Positions 10,127-21,014 of a DNA stretch of 64,000 nt are shown here, in pieces (positions within the stretch are counted from its first letter, which is position 1; the number at the start of each line of letters is the position of its first letter). The notes beneath the pieces were generated by a model, which worked only from the letters and a program-made list of their open reading frames with translations, was not told the origin of the DNA and made no database searches. Made by a program: the position numbers and the translations under genes. This stretch comes from Acidobacteriota bacterium (GTDB lineage: Bacteria > Acidobacteriota > Thermoanaerobaculia > Gp7-AA8): NCBI GenBank assembly GCA_021325515.1, contig JAJPHC010000044.1, positions 17,713 to 81,712 of the forward strand, given 5' to 3'.

Positions 10127-11560
10127 CTAGTCCCTCACGCGATGCACCCGCAGCAGATTCGTCTTCGCCCTTTGATACAGCGGCGAGCCCATCAGGATCA
10201 CCAGCCGGTCTCCCGGGCGAACGATCTCCTTCTGCAGCAGGAACTCATCGACGTGATCGACGATCTGCTCGTGATAGTTGCCGGTCTCGCGCATCACGTA
10301 CGGCTGCACTCCCCAGAGGATGTTCATTCTCCGGGCAACCCAGCTCGACGGCGTCAACGCGACGATGGGAGCGCGCGGGCGGAACTTCGACATCAGCCTC
10401 GCGGCGAATCCGGTCTGCGTGAAGACGACGATGTACTTCGCGTCGATCTGATCGGCGGCGTAATTCGCAGCTCCGGCGAGCGCGTCGGTGAACTCGTCCG
10501 ACTCGCTCGACTTCTGGAAGAGCGGCGCGCGCGGCGCACCCGATTCGTACTCGCGCGCGTTCTCGGCGCCGATGATGATGCGGGCCATCATCTGCACGGC
10601 TTCCACGGGGTAGAGTCCGGAGGCGCTCTCGGCCGACAACATCACGGCATCGGAGCCATCGAAGATCGCATTCGCAACATCGCTCGCTTCGGCGCGCGTC
10701 GGCCGCGAGTTCGCCGTCATCGACTCGAGCATCTGCGTGGCGGTGATCGCGAAGCGCCCCCAGCGGCTCGCGGTGGAGAGAATCTTCTTCTGAATCACCG
10801 GCACCGCCTCCGGCGGCAGCTCGACGCCGAGGTCGCCGCGGGCCACCATGACGCCGTCGCTGACTTCGAGGATGTCTTCCAGATTGTCGATCGCCTGCGG
10901 CTTCTCGAGCTTGGCGATGACATTGACATCGTCGCCGCCGTTCTCGTGAAGGAGCTCGCGCAGACCTTCGATCTCCGCGCGGCGGCGGATGAAGGAGGCG
11001 GCGATGTAGTCGAGCTTCTGATCGCAGGCGAATTTCACATCCTCGCGATCTTTGTCGGTGATCGCCGGAATCGTCAGCTCGCTGTCGGGAAAGTTCATCC
11101 CCTTCTTCGACGAGATCGGCCCGCCGTGAATCACGCGCGTGGTGACGCGCTTCGCGTCGACCATCGTGACGACGAGCTCGACGAGACCGTCGTTGATGAG
11201 AATGCGCTGGCCGGCTCCGACTTCACGAGGCAGCGCTTCGAACGGCGTCGAGACCATCTGCGCGTTGCCCTTCATCTTCTCCGTGGAGATGACGAAGGTC
11301 TGTCCCGGCTGCAGGTGGACGACACCATCGACTTCGCCGATGCGGAGCTTCGGCCCCTGGATGTCGCCGACGATCGGCACGTAGCGTCCGATCGACGTCG
11401 CGCACTCGCGAACGATCTGGATGATGCGCATCCGGTCGTCGGGCGAGCCGTGTGAAAAGTTCAGACGGAAAACGTCGACGCCCGACGTGAGGAGGCGATA
11501 GATCGTCTCCTCGTTGCTGCACGCGGGGCCGAGAGTGGCGATGATTTTCGTGCGGCGCAT
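10127..11560 (-). CDS. pyk: Pyruvate kinase
   Basis: This enzyme converts phosphoenolpyruvate and ADP to pyruvate and ATP, the last step of glycolysis, in the cytosol. The 477-residue protein starts MRRTKIIATLGPAC at 11560; the frame extends upstream to 11626 but that part is repeat sequence. Signature regions are NFSHG near residue 35, KLEKPQAI near 215, DGVMVARGDLGVE near 235-250 (catalytic and metal ligands), and MLESM...RAEASDVANAI near 275-300, with the C-terminal allosteric-type domain after 350. Length is normal. An inverted repeat lies between its start and the aroF stop. The gene is likely constitutive. Confidence 0.95.
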   Translation of the reverse strand: MRRTKIIATLGPACSNEETIYRLLTSGVDVFRLNFSHGSPDDRMRIIQIVRECATSIGRYVPIVGDIQGPKLRIGEVDGVVHLQPGQTFVISTEKMKGNAQMVSTPFEALPREVGAGQRILINDGLVELVVTMVDAKRVTTRVIHGGPISSKKGMNFPDSELTIPAITDKDREDVKFACDQKLDYIAASFIRRRAEIEGLRELLHENGGDDVNVIAKLEKPQAIDNLEDILEVSDGVMVARGDLGVELPPEAVPVIQKKILSTASRWGRFAITATQMLESMTANSRPTRAEASDVANAIFDGSDAVMLSAESASGLYPVEAVQMMARIIIGAENAREYESGAPRAPLFQKSSESDEFTDALAGAANYAADQIDAKYIVVFTQTGFAARLMSKFRPRAPIVALTPSSWVARRMNILWGVQPYVMRETGNYHEQIVDHVDEFLLQKEIVRPGDRLVILMGSPLYQRAKTNLLRVHRVRD

Positions 11561-11570
11561 GTGGTTCGTT

Positions 11571-11699
11571 AGTTCATCCTGAGCGCAGCGAAGGATCAAC
11601 GACGCCGACTGGAGGTCTCGCCCCACTGGCAGTGCGCGTGGCGCGATCCCGGCGGCGCCGTCGTTGATCCTTCGTCGCTTCGCTCCTCAGGATAAACTC
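11571..11699. repeat. Long inverted repeat between aroF and pyk
   Basis: The left arm (11571-11607, with TCATCCTGAGCGCAGCGAAG) and right arm (11654-11699) are inverted copies with small gaps, separated by about 46 bases. The right arm overlaps the aroF 3' end and contains its stop codon. Part of the same word family recurs upstream of pyrG (about 15395-15450). It could form a large hairpin in the transcript and act as terminator or stabiliser. Confidence 0.75.
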
Positions 11700-12721
11700 A
11701 ATGCCGGCTGCAACGTCCGACCCACCACCTGCGCGATCGCATCGCACTCGCGCACGATCTGCGCGAAGGCTTCGGGAAGAATCGCCTGCGGTCCGTCGCT
11801 CAGCGCCTCTTCCGGCTTGTGGTGGACTTCGATCAGCACGCCGTCGGCGCCGACGGCGATCGACGCGCGCGACATCGGCGCGACCTTGTTGCGCTTGCCG
11901 GTGCCGTGGCTCGGATCGACGAGGATCGGCAGATGGCTGATGCGCTTCACCGCCGGCACGACCGACAGATCGAGCGTGTTGCGCGTGTGGTCCGCGAACG
12001 TGCGCACACCGCGCTCGCAGAGGATCACGTTGTAGTTCCCCTCCGACATGATGTACTCCGCGGAGAGGAGCAGTTCCTCGAGCGTCGCCGACATGCCGCG
12101 CTTGAGCAGCACCGGCTTCTTCGCTTTCCCCGCGCTGCGGAGGAGCGAGAAGTTCTGCATGTTGCGCGCGCCGATCTGAATGCAGTCGGCATACTGCGCC
12201 ACCAGCTTCAGCGATTCTTCGTCGATCGCCTCGGTCACGACCGGCAGATCGAACTCTTCACGAACGCGCGCGAGGATCTCCAGCCCGCGCTCGCCGAGCC
12301 CCTGGAACGAATAGGGCGAAGTCCGCGGCTTGTACGCGCCGCCGCGGAACAACTGGCCGCCCGCACGCTTGATGCCCTCGGCGATCGAGCGCGTCTGCTC
12401 GAGCGATTCCACGGCACACGGCCCGCCGACGACGACGATCCCGTTGCTCCCGACGTCCACTCCTCCGACTGATACCACCGTGTTGTCCGGCTTTGCTTCG
12501 CGGCTCACCAGCTTGTAGGCATGCGTGACCGGAATGACTTCCTTGACGCCGGGGAAGTTCTCGATAACGAACGGATCCTGCTTTCCCTGGTGACCGGTGA
12601 TACCGATCGCTGTGCGGTGCGCTCCGGGAATCGGGTGAGCCTTGAGGCCGAGCCGCTCGATGTGGCGGACGACTGCTTCGATCTCTTCGGGCCGGGCTCC
12701 GGCCTCCATGACGACGAGCAT
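11687..12721 (-). CDS. aroF: 3-deoxy-7-phosphoheptulonate (DAHP) synthase
   Basis: First enzyme of the shikimate pathway: condenses phosphoenolpyruvate with erythrose 4-phosphate. The 344-residue protein begins MLVVMEAGARPEE at 12721, preceded by AGGAG. Residues 1-70 form the small ferredoxin-like regulatory domain found in Thermotoga-type enzymes, which confers aromatic amino-acid feedback in that family. The (beta/alpha)8 core carries VVGGPCAVES near 95, RGGAYKPRTSPYSF near 120, the IGARNMQN motif, and VDPSHGTGKR near 270. The last residues (SLS) and the TGA are encoded by an inverted-repeat arm, so the C-terminus may have been altered by the element. Most similar in type to AroF/AroG-like class Ibeta enzymes. 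Confidence 0.93.
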   Translation of the reverse strand: MLVVMEAGARPEEIEAVVRHIERLGLKAHPIPGAHRTAIGITGHQGKQDPFVIENFPGVKEVIPVTHAYKLVSREAKPDNTVVSVGGVDVGSNGIVVVGGPCAVESLEQTRSIAEGIKRAGGQLFRGGAYKPRTSPYSFQGLGERGLEILARVREEFDLPVVTEAIDEESLKLVAQYADCIQIGARNMQNFSLLRSAGKAKKPVLLKRGMSATLEELLLSAEYIMSEGNYNVILCERGVRTFADHTRNTLDLSVVPAVKRISHLPILVDPSHGTGKRNKVAPMSRASIAVGADGVLIEVHHKPEEALSDGPQAILPEAFAQIVRECDAIAQVVGRTLQPALSLS

Positions 12722-12808
12722 TGCGGGGGTCTCCTGCTGAGTCCGCGGAATCGTTGCTTCTCTCCGCGGCGTTCTTGTGTCCTGATCAGGACAATCAAGC
12801 GTCGCCAG

Positions 12809-12814
12809 TATAAT
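12809..12814 (+). promoter_or_regulatory. -10-like TATAAT before the 12850 gene
   Basis: A perfect TATAAT lies 35 bases before the ATG at 12850, which also has CGGAG as ribosome binding site. This is a conventional leadered promoter candidate; no clear -35 box is seen. Confidence 0.45.
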
Positions 12815-12849
12815 CGACACCCCGACAGTCACATTCCGGAGCAGAGATC

Positions 12850-13581
12850 ATGAAAAAAGCGCTCGTGCTGTTTGCCTTTACGTTGCTCGTCGCAGCGCAG
12901 TCATTCGCCAGTTACATCGTCGTTCTGAAGGACGGCAAGCAGTACAAGGCGAAGCAGAAGTGGACGATCGTCAATGGCAAGGCGCTGATTCAGCTCGAGA
13001 ACGGACAGTCGCTCACCATCGATCCAAACCTGATCGACGAGCCGAAGTCGGAGAAGACGACGAAGCTCGGCCTCGGCGATGTCCGCATCGTGAATCTCGA
13101 CACGTCGATCCCGGCCGGCAAGCCGGGCGCGACGACGCCTTCCCTCGGCGATCAGGTCCACCTCAGAAAGCAGAGCGACATCAAGGCACAGAATGACGCG
13201 CAGGCGGCGCAGCCCGCACCGGCGGCACCAGTGGCCGGCGGCGGTTCGATCAGCGCGGAAGCGATCAGCAAGTTCGAGCGCGCGTACGAGAACATCGGCA
13301 TCTTCGAGCACAAGCTCACGTCGCAGGGCCCGCACTCGATTCACGTCGAGCTCACCGCCGACAGCGAAGACAAGGTCTTCAACGCGATCTCTGCGACCTC
13401 GTTCCTCGTCGTTCGCAACGCCGGCGTGCCGGGCGTGCAGGTCGACATGGTCGAGCTGTTCATGAAGACCACGAACGGCGGCGCAGCGGGACGCTTCCAG
13501 ATGACGCGCGAAGATGCGCAGATGCTCGACGACAAGAAGATCACGCAGCAGGACTACTTCGTCCGCAAAGTCCTTTACTAG
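12850..13581 (+). CDS. Secreted protein of unknown function
   Basis: A 243-residue protein with a clear signal peptide (MKKALVLFAFTLLVAAQSFA). The first mature segment (about 20-60) reads as a short beta-rich module (YIVVLKDGKQYKAKQKWTIV) followed by a linker rich in Ala, Pro and Gln (about 110-140) and a C-terminal folded region (about 145-243) with no recognised motif. It probably acts in the periplasm or on the envelope. The gene is preceded by TATAAT and a CGGAG ribosome site and is convergent with the next gene, 4 bases away. I do not recognise the family. Confidence 0.7.
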   Translation: MKKALVLFAFTLLVAAQSFASYIVVLKDGKQYKAKQKWTIVNGKALIQLENGQSLTIDPNLIDEPKSEKTTKLGLGDVRIVNLDTSIPAGKPGATTPSLGDQVHLRKQSDIKAQNDAQAAQPAPAAPVAGGGSISAEAISKFERAYENIGIFEHKLTSQGPHSIHVELTADSEDKVFNAISATSFLVVRNAGVPGVQVDMVELFMKTTNGGAAGRFQMTREDAQMLDDKKITQQDYFVRKVLY

Positions 13582-13585
13582 CGGA

Positions 13586-14518
13586 CTAGCGGACGACCTC
13601 GGCGCGCGCCTGTCCTCCGTACACCATCACGTAGCGGAAGTGGCGCACCTCGGGATCGATCACGGTCTTCTCCCCTGCCGCGAAGACGAACGGGCGGATG
13701 TCGCCTTCGAGCGTGAACAGTTCCTGTCTCACATTCGCGAAGCGGACCTGGATCTGGCGGCTCTGGCGGCTGTCGTAGCCGATCGTCAGTTGTGCGCGGC
13801 CGTCACCGATCTCTCCGAAGTCGTACGCCGTCGCGCGAACCCGTTCTGAGCCCAGCACCGCAACGCCGCTGATCACCTTCACCTCGGGCATCCGCGTGAT
13901 GAACGAGAGCTCCTCGCGCGGCTGGACCACGCGGCTGATCGTCATCTCTGGTTTGCCCGGCGCCGTGCGGAGATAGTTCCAGCGTCCGACCGGCGGCTCG
14001 CCCAGCATCATCGGATGCTCCGCGGCACCGACATCGCTCACAGGCAGCGCCGCGTCCCACGTGCGGAAGATCTTCCAGTTCGCATCGGTGACGATGTAGT
14101 TCTCCGTCTCCGGCGATAGATCGAGCGACGCGATGACGCCTCCCACTCCGTTCGTGCTCCTCGCCGCGATGACGATCCGGTTGTGTCCCGTCTTTGCGAG
14201 TTGCGTCACATCGAAGACATCGAGCGCGTCTCCCACTTCGCCAAATCTCCGGCCGCCAACCTCGCGGCCGTTGAAGTAGAGGGTGTACTCCGGATCGCCT
14301 GCGACCTTGATCCGCGTGTAGTAGCGGTTGGCGGGCAGTTCGAAGTCGCGCACGGCGAAGAACGCCACAGGAATCCCGCGGCTCATCTGATGGCGGGCCC
14401 AGATCCATTGAGCGCGGCCGGTCACGTCGAAGAACTTCTGCGAGTAGACGCGATCCAGTTTCGTGAAGCCGGCGACGAACAGCAGACCGATGACGATCGC
14501 CACCGTCATCCGTTTCAT
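13586..14518 (-). CDS. Membrane-anchored protein with a sugar-binding-like beta-sandwich
   Basis: From ATG 14518 the product is 310 residues (MKRMTVAIVIGLLFVAGF, a signal or anchor segment). The segment FELPANRYYTRIKVAGDPEYTLYFNGREVG resembles the jelly-roll found before catalytic domains in bacterial rhamnosidases and related glycoside hydrolases, but no catalytic domain follows. A second beta-rich half ends at residue 310. It may bind glycans or another enzyme at the envelope; this is weak inference. The frame could also start at 14560, but that ATG overlaps the kdsB ATG on the other strand (shared CATG), so 14518 is preferred. It is convergent with the 12850 gene and divergent from kdsB. 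Confidence 0.6.
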   Translation of the reverse strand: MKRMTVAIVIGLLFVAGFTKLDRVYSQKFFDVTGRAQWIWARHQMSRGIPVAFFAVRDFELPANRYYTRIKVAGDPEYTLYFNGREVGGRRFGEVGDALDVFDVTQLAKTGHNRIVIAARSTNGVGGVIASLDLSPETENYIVTDANWKIFRTWDAALPVSDVGAAEHPMMLGEPPVGRWNYLRTAPGKPEMTISRVVQPREELSFITRMPEVKVISGVAVLGSERVRATAYDFGEIGDGRAQLTIGYDSRQSRQIQVRFANVRQELFTLEGDIRPFVFAAGEKTVIDPEVRHFRYVMVYGGQARAEVVR

Positions 14519-14541
14519 CAGAATCCGGTCTTCGGTGCGGA

Positions 14542-14547
14542 TAGAAT
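14542..14547 (+). promoter_or_regulatory. -10-like hexamer close to the kdsB start
   Basis: TAGAAT lies 11 bases before the kdsB ATG at 14559 and no Shine-Dalgarno sequence lies between them, consistent with a leaderless or nearly leaderless transcript. Confidence 0.4.
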
Positions 14548-14558
14548 GCGCGTCCGGC

Positions 14559-15287
14559 ATGAGGGCGGTGATTGTAATTCCGGCGCGCTACGGTTCCACC
14601 CGCTTTCCGGGAAAACCGCTGGTGAAGATCGCGGGCGTGACGCTGATCCAACGCGTGTACGAGCGCTCGCGCCTGACGCGAAGCGCGGCGGCCGTCTATG
14701 TCGCGACGGACGACGATCGCATCTTTGATCACGTCACATCCTTCGGCGGGAACGTCGTGCGTCCCGAGGGCGATTTTCAGACGGGCACGGACCGCATCGC
14801 AGCCGCGCTGCCATTGATCGAATCGGCGGAGAAGACCACGTTCGATGCAATCGTCAATGTGCAGGGCGACGAGCCTCTCATCGACATCGGCACCGTCGAC
14901 GCCCTCATCGATCGCCTGGCGCAAAGCGACGCCGCGATTGGCACTCTCGCCTGTCCAATCGAAACGGATGAGGAGTTCGCCAGCCGGGATGTGGTCAAAG
15001 TCGTGATGGACGACTTCGGCGACGCGATCTACTTCTCCCGCGCGATGATCGGATCGCGGACCGCTTCTCTCCGCCACATCGGCGTCTACGCCTATCGCCG
15101 TGAAGCGCTTACGCGATTCGTGTCGCTCCCGCAGTCGTCGCTGGAACGGGCGGAATCACTCGAACAGTTGCGAGGTCTGCAGCAGCGATTTAAAATCGTC
15201 GTGCTGCAAACAACAAAGCCGCACCTTGGAGTCGACAGACCCGAGGATGTCGCACGGGTTGAGAACGAACTTGCGAAGCACGCGTGA
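14559..15287 (+). CDS. kdsB: CMP-Kdo synthetase (3-deoxy-manno-octulosonate cytidylyltransferase)
   Basis: KdsB activates Kdo with CTP to give CMP-Kdo for lipopolysaccharide inner-core synthesis in the cytosol. The 242-residue protein starts MRAVIVIPARYGSTRFPGKP, the nucleotide-binding signature. VNVQGDEPLI near residue 105 is the metal-binding loop, and GVYAYRREAL near 180 is also typical. Length matches the family. The start at 14559 is fixed by that signature; in-frame sequence upstream overlaps the divergent gene. It heads a run kdsB-pyrG-kdsA in which pyrG makes the CTP that KdsB uses. A perfect 7-bp hairpin follows the stop. Confidence 0.95.
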   Translation: MRAVIVIPARYGSTRFPGKPLVKIAGVTLIQRVYERSRLTRSAAAVYVATDDDRIFDHVTSFGGNVVRPEGDFQTGTDRIAAALPLIESAEKTTFDAIVNVQGDEPLIDIGTVDALIDRLAQSDAAIGTLACPIETDEEFASRDVVKVVMDDFGDAIYFSRAMIGSRTASLRHIGVYAYRREALTRFVSLPQSSLERAESLEQLRGLQQRFKIVVLQTTKPHLGVDRPEDVARVENELAKHA

Positions 15288-15302
15288 TATTCGGGGGAAT
15301 CA

Positions 15303-15319
15303 GTGAGCCGCAGGCTCAC
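15303..15319 (+). terminator. Hairpin after kdsB
   Basis: GTGAGCC/GGCTCAC with a GCA loop starts 15 bases after the kdsB stop. No T-run follows. The remaining gap to pyrG (15320-15472) holds a sequence related to the aroF/pyk repeat (about 15395-15450) and the pyrG ribosome site GGAGG. Confidence 0.55.
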
Positions 15320-15445
15320 TATCTCTAATCCACGGCGTACTCAGCGGCAAAGTCTCCCCAGCAATCAGGGCAACAAACCTGCTGTCTTCCTTAGCGGAGT
15401 GAAGGACCCCGTGAATGCGGTGGTGCTCCGCTCCGTTCAGCATGA

Positions 15446-17128
<1,683 letters not shown>

Positions 17129-17130
17129 AA

Positions 17131-17227
17131 GCGGGGCTCGCGGTCGCGCGGTTTCGCGGGCTCGAAGGGGGGAACGCGGTTTCGTCCATCCACCCCGCCG
17201 GGCCCGCGCGACTGCGTAACCGCGAAA
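17131..17227. repeat. P3 inverted-repeat element after pyrG
   Basis: The segment contains GGTTTCGCGGGC near 17150 and its inverted relative ending in TAACCGCGAAACC at about 17216-17228, around a GC-rich centre. Related words (GGTTTCGCGGGCTCG, GGTTACGCGG) occur after tolB (31064-31109) and after the GNAT gene (38826-38861). Confidence 0.6.
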
Positions 17228-17235
17228 CCTCAGGC

Positions 17236-17241
17236 TACAAT
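17236..17241 (+). promoter_or_regulatory. -10-like hexamer close to the kdsA start
   Basis: TACAAT lies 11 bases before the kdsA ATG at 17253, directly after the P3 repeat. No Shine-Dalgarno sequence is present, which suggests a nearly leaderless transcript. Confidence 0.4.
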
Positions 17242-17252
17242 CCGCCGCCAGC

Positions 17253-18083
17253 ATGACGACACGCGCAATCAGGATCACCGACGAGATCTCGTTCGGCGGC
17301 GACCATCCGCCGCTCTTCATCTGCGGACCATGCGTCATCGAATCGCGCGAGCACGTGCTGCGCATGGCGCGGACGCTTCGCGCACTGCGCGATGAGATGA
17401 AGATCAACCTCGTGTTCAAGTCTTCGTTCGACAAGGCGAATCGTTCATCGATCGAGTCGTTCCGCGGTCCGGGACTCGAGAAGGGCCTCGAGCTGCTGCG
17501 CGCCGTGAAGGAAGAGACCGGGCTTCCGCTCCTCTCCGACATTCATGAATGGCAGCAGGCGGAGCGCGCCGGCGAAGTGCTCGACATCCTGCAGATCCCG
17601 GCGTTTCTCTGCCGCCAGACCGATCTCATCGCGGCCGCCGCACGGACGGGAAAAGCGGTCGGTGTGAAGAAGGGGCAGTTCCTCTCACCGGAAGAGACGA
17701 AGAACATTCTCGACAAGGGGAAGGAAGTGGGAAACGACCGCGTGTTCATCACGGAGCGCGGCACTTCGTTCGGCTATCAGAATCTCGTCGTCGACATGCG
17801 CTCGTTCCCGATCGTGCGCGAGCTGGGGGCGCCGGTCGTCTACGACATCACGCATTCGATGCAGCGTCCGGGCGGCGAAGGGAAACAGACGGGAGGCACT
17901 CCGCAGTTCGCGCGTCCGCTCGCACGCGCAGCGGCAGCAGCGGGCGCGGATGGCTTCTTCATGGAAGTGCACGACAATCCGCCGGAGGCGCTGAGCGATA
18001 AGACGACGCAGATCCGGCCGGAAGCGGCGCGCGCGATCATCTCCGACATTCTGGCGATTCGCGCGGCGCTGCCGCCGATCTAG
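17253..18083 (+). CDS. kdsA: Kdo-8-phosphate synthase
   Basis: KdsA condenses arabinose 5-phosphate with phosphoenolpyruvate to make Kdo 8-phosphate, the first committed Kdo step. The 276-residue protein has FICGPCVIES near residue 25, FKSSFDKANRSS near 60, and the late GADGFFMEVHDNP. The Cys in CGPCVIES lies at the position that decides metal dependence in this family: a Cys there marks the metal-dependent form. DITHSMQRPGG near 200 is the substrate loop. With kdsB and pyrG it forms a Kdo activation cluster. The GT-C gene follows after 12 bases. Confidence 0.95.
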   Translation: MTTRAIRITDEISFGGDHPPLFICGPCVIESREHVLRMARTLRALRDEMKINLVFKSSFDKANRSSIESFRGPGLEKGLELLRAVKEETGLPLLSDIHEWQQAERAGEVLDILQIPAFLCRQTDLIAAAARTGKAVGVKKGQFLSPEETKNILDKGKEVGNDRVFITERGTSFGYQNLVVDMRSFPIVRELGAPVVYDITHSMQRPGGEGKQTGGTPQFARPLARAAAAAGADGFFMEVHDNPPEALSDKTTQIRPEAARAIISDILAIRAALPPI

Positions 18084-18095
18084 GCTGCGCCGTCC

Positions 18096-19847
18096 ATGTC
18101 GCGCGCTCGCATCCTCATCGCCGGACTGATCGGCGCCTACCTCACCCTCACGCTGCTGGATCGGTTCAAGCTGATCGAGCTGCTCGTGATCCGCACCGGT
18201 CTCCCGCTGCTGCTCGCCTGCATCGAGGCGATCGCGATCATCGGCTGCGGCTTCGCTCTGCGCAGCAGGCGCTGGACGGAGCTCGATCCGGTTCTCGATT
18301 TCCTCATCGGCTATCCGCTCTTCGGCGCGGTCTGCTTTCTCACCGGCACGCTCAGCGTCACGAAGTGGACGATGCTGGCGCTGCTGCTGGCAGGGGCGCT
18401 CTTCGGCGCGTTCGCACTCGCGCGATGGATTGAGACGGGCAGCGCGCAGCAGGCAGCAGACAGCAGGAGCTCGATCGATCGATTCGACTCTTACGCGCTC
18501 GTCTGTCTCGGTCTCGTCTTGTTCTGTGCGCTGCTCTTCGTTCAGGCGCCGCCGTTCAGTCTCGACGAGCTCGCGTATCACCTCGCGGTTCCGAAGAGCT
18601 GGGTGCTCGAGGGGCGCGCGATCGATCTGCCGCTGCTCTCGCATTCCTACTTCCCCCTCGGCATCGAGTCTGCCGATCTTCCGCTGCTGACTCTCCTCGG
18701 CGATGACGGCGCACTCGCATCGCATGTGCTGCATCTCTTCGCGGCCATCGCTGCAACGCTGCTCATTCATCGAAAGACGAAGAATCTCCTCCTGACTGCG
18801 GCGATCGCGACGACGCCTGCGCTGGCGATCACGGCGGGATGGTCGCTCGTCGACTGGCCGCTCACCGGTATCGCCGCCGCGCTCTGGATCGCACTCGATG
18901 AAGGCGATGACTCCGCGGCGAGTGCGGCGATCGCGGCGGGTCTGCTGACGAAGTACACCTTCATCCCGATTGCAGGCATCGCCCTCCTCGCTTCGCGGCG
19001 CTGGCGCCCGGCACTGGTTGGTGCCGCGGCGGGAAGCGTCTTCTTCGTGCGGAATCTGATCCTCACAGGCAATCCGCTTGCGCCGTTCTTCAGCGGCGGA
19101 GCGCCCAGCGTGTCGCACTATCGCGGCGCGGCATTTCTCTCCGACTACGTCTTCGACACGCGCTTCATCGACGAATCACTCGGTGCGTCGCTCCTCGCGC
19201 TTGCTCCGTTCGCTGCCGGTGCGATTCCGATCGCACTCGCACTGGCAGGCGTTGCGCTCTTCTTCCTCGCGCCGTCGTCGCGGCTGCTCGTCCCGTTCTT
19301 CACGATTCCGGCGATGAGCGCGGAGCCGGCGGTGCGCTCGCGCGCGTGGCTCCGATGGATGCTCGCGATCGCGATCGCCGCGCAAACGCTGCTCGTGTTC
19401 TTTCTCACCGACCGCTCCGCGCCCTTCAGTGTGTTGATGGCGGAGAGCGAGCAGTCCTTTCTCACGAAACAGCGTGCATCGTTCGCGTCGATCTCGTGGC
19501 TGAATCGCGTGCTCCCGGCCAGCTCGCGAACGCTGGTGATCGGGACGGGCGAGAGCTTCTGGTTCTCCCGCCGCGTGCGGGCTGGCGGAAACTTCGACTC
19601 GGCGCGAATCTCCGCCTACCTCGAAGCTCCCACCGCGGAGGCGTTGCGCGAGAAGTTGCGCCGCGATGGCATCACGCATGTCGCGCTCATCACGCTCACC
19701 GCACCGCCGACCGAGGTCGCGCAGAAAATCGAAGAGCGGCAGACGCATCTCACGCCTGCCGCTCAAAAGACTCTATCGATGCTGCTCGATCACTTCACGT
19801 CGAGCGTCACCGCGCACGGCGATGTGACGCTCTTCGAATTGAAGTGA
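18096..19847 (+). CDS. GT-C fold membrane glycosyltransferase-like protein (GT39/ArnT type)
   Basis: A 583-residue multi-pass membrane protein. Hydrophobic segments run through residues 1-130 and 150-460, with a soluble C-terminal region of about 120 residues. The first large loop carries SLDELAYHLAVPKSW near residue 150, the acidic motif expected of GT-C transferases that use polyprenyl-phosphate sugars. Its place right after kdsA suggests modification of lipopolysaccharide or another envelope glycan, but donor and acceptor are unknown. Residues 115-125 (AQQAADSRS) are encoded by an AGCAGGC-type heptamer repeat. Its TGA abuts the metK stop of the other strand (TGATCA). Confidence 0.72.
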   Translation: MSRARILIAGLIGAYLTLTLLDRFKLIELLVIRTGLPLLLACIEAIAIIGCGFALRSRRWTELDPVLDFLIGYPLFGAVCFLTGTLSVTKWTMLALLLAGALFGAFALARWIETGSAQQAADSRSSIDRFDSYALVCLGLVLFCALLFVQAPPFSLDELAYHLAVPKSWVLEGRAIDLPLLSHSYFPLGIESADLPLLTLLGDDGALASHVLHLFAAIAATLLIHRKTKNLLLTAAIATTPALAITAGWSLVDWPLTGIAAALWIALDEGDDSAASAAIAAGLLTKYTFIPIAGIALLASRRWRPALVGAAAGSVFFVRNLILTGNPLAPFFSGGAPSVSHYRGAAFLSDYVFDTRFIDESLGASLLALAPFAAGAIPIALALAGVALFFLAPSSRLLVPFFTIPAMSAEPAVRSRAWLRWMLAIAIAAQTLLVFFLTDRSAPFSVLMAESEQSFLTKQRASFASISWLNRVLPASSRTLVIGTGESFWFSRRVRAGGNFDSARISAYLEAPTAEALREKLRRDGITHVALITLTAPPTEVAQKIEERQTHLTPAAQKTLSMLLDHFTSSVTAHGDVTLFELK

Positions 19848-21014
19848 TCAGACGGTCACGGCCTCGCCCACGCCTGCTGCGGCGCGGAGCGAATCAGCCT
19901 TGTCCGTCAGCTCCCAGGTGAAGTCCGGCTCGTTGCGGCCGAAGTGACCATAGGCCGCCGTCTTCTTGAAGATCGGGCGGCGAAGCTTCAGCGAGTCGAT
20001 GATGCCTCGCGGCGTCATCTGGAAGTGCTCGCGCACGAGCTCCGACATCTTCGACTCGTCGATCTTCGCGGTGCCGAACGTGTTGACGTAGACGGAGACC
20101 GGCTCGGCGACGCCGATGGCGTAGGCGAGCTGCACTTCGACTTCATCCGCGAGCCCTGCGGCGACGAGATTCTTCGCGATGTAACGGGCCATGTAGCACG
20201 CCGAACGGTCGACCTTTGTGGGGTCTTTCCCCGAGAACGCGCCGCCGCCATGACGACCGCGCCCGCCGTAGGTATCGACGATGATCTTGCGTCCGGTCAG
20301 GCCGGTGTCGCCCTGCGGTCCGCCGACCACGAAGCGTCCGGTCGGATTGATGTGGAAGACGGTGTCTTTGTCGAGCAGCTCCGCCGGAATCGTCGGCTTG
20401 ATCACCTGCTCGATGATCGCATCGCGAAGGTCGTTGTTGCTGACGTTCGGCGAATGCTGGGTGGAGATGACGACGGCGCTGGCGCGCAGCGGACGGCGGC
20501 CTTCGTATTCGATCGTCACCTGCGACTTGCCGTCGGGGCGGAGGAAATCGAGCTCGCCCGACTTGCGGGTTTCCGTGAGGCGGCGAACGAGCTTGTGTGC
20601 GAGCGTGATCGGCAGCGGCATCAACTCCTGCGTCTCGCGAACTGCGAAGCCGAACATCAGGCCCTGATCGCCCGCGCCGCCGGTGTCGACGCCCTGCGCG
20701 ATGTCAGGCGACTGCGGATCGATCGACGAGATGACCGCACAGGTCTCGCTGTCGAATCCATACTTGGCGCGCGTGTAACCGATCTCGCGAATCGTGTTGC
20801 GGACGATCGACGGAAAATCGACGTACGTGCGCGTGGTGATCTCACCCGAGATCATGGCGAGGCCGGTCGTGACCAGCGTCTCGCAGGCGACGCGGCCCAC
20901 CGGATCTTCGGCGAGAACTGCGTCCAGGATCGCGTCGGAGATCTGGTCGGCAATCTTGTCGGGATGGCCTTCGGTTACCGACTCCGACGTGAACAAATGG
21001 CGGTTCATGGACAT
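19848..21014 (-). CDS. metK: S-adenosylmethionine synthetase
   Basis: MetK makes S-adenosylmethionine from methionine and ATP in the cytosol. The 388-residue protein shows [15 protein letters not shown] near residue 15, [12 protein letters not shown] near 115, and the P-loop-like [16 protein letters not shown] near 255-270. Length is normal. ATG 21014 has AAGGAG 9 bases upstream; an ATG two codons later is also possible. The 120-base leader region to 21135 shows no SAM riboswitch that I can recognise. It is convergent with the GT-C gene and divergent from the UbiB-like gene. Confidence 0.97.
   Translation of the reverse strand: MSMNRHLFTSESVTEGHPDKIADQISDAILDAVLAEDPVGRVACETLVTTGLAMISGEITTRTYVDFPSIVRNTIREIGYTRAKYGFDSETCAVISSIDPQSPDIAQGVDTGGAGDQGLMFGFAVRETQELMPLPITLAHKLVRRLTETRKSGELDFLRPDGKSQVTIEYEGRRPLRASAVVISTQHSPNVSNNDLRDAIIEQVIKPTIPAELLDKDTVFHINPTGRFVVGGPQGDTGLTGRKIIVDTYGGRGRHGGGAFSGKDPTKVDRSACYMARYIAKNLVAAGLADEVEVQLAYAIGVAEPVSVYVNTFGTAKIDESKMSELVREHFQMTPRGIIDSLKLRRPIFKKTAAYGHFGRNEPDFTWELTDKADSLRAAAGVGEAVTV

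Noticed and set aside
14519..14560. An alternative start at 14560 for the 13586 gene, overlapping the kdsB ATG
   Set aside because: The extra 14 residues are polar and come before the signal segment; ATG 14518 starts a normal signal peptide.
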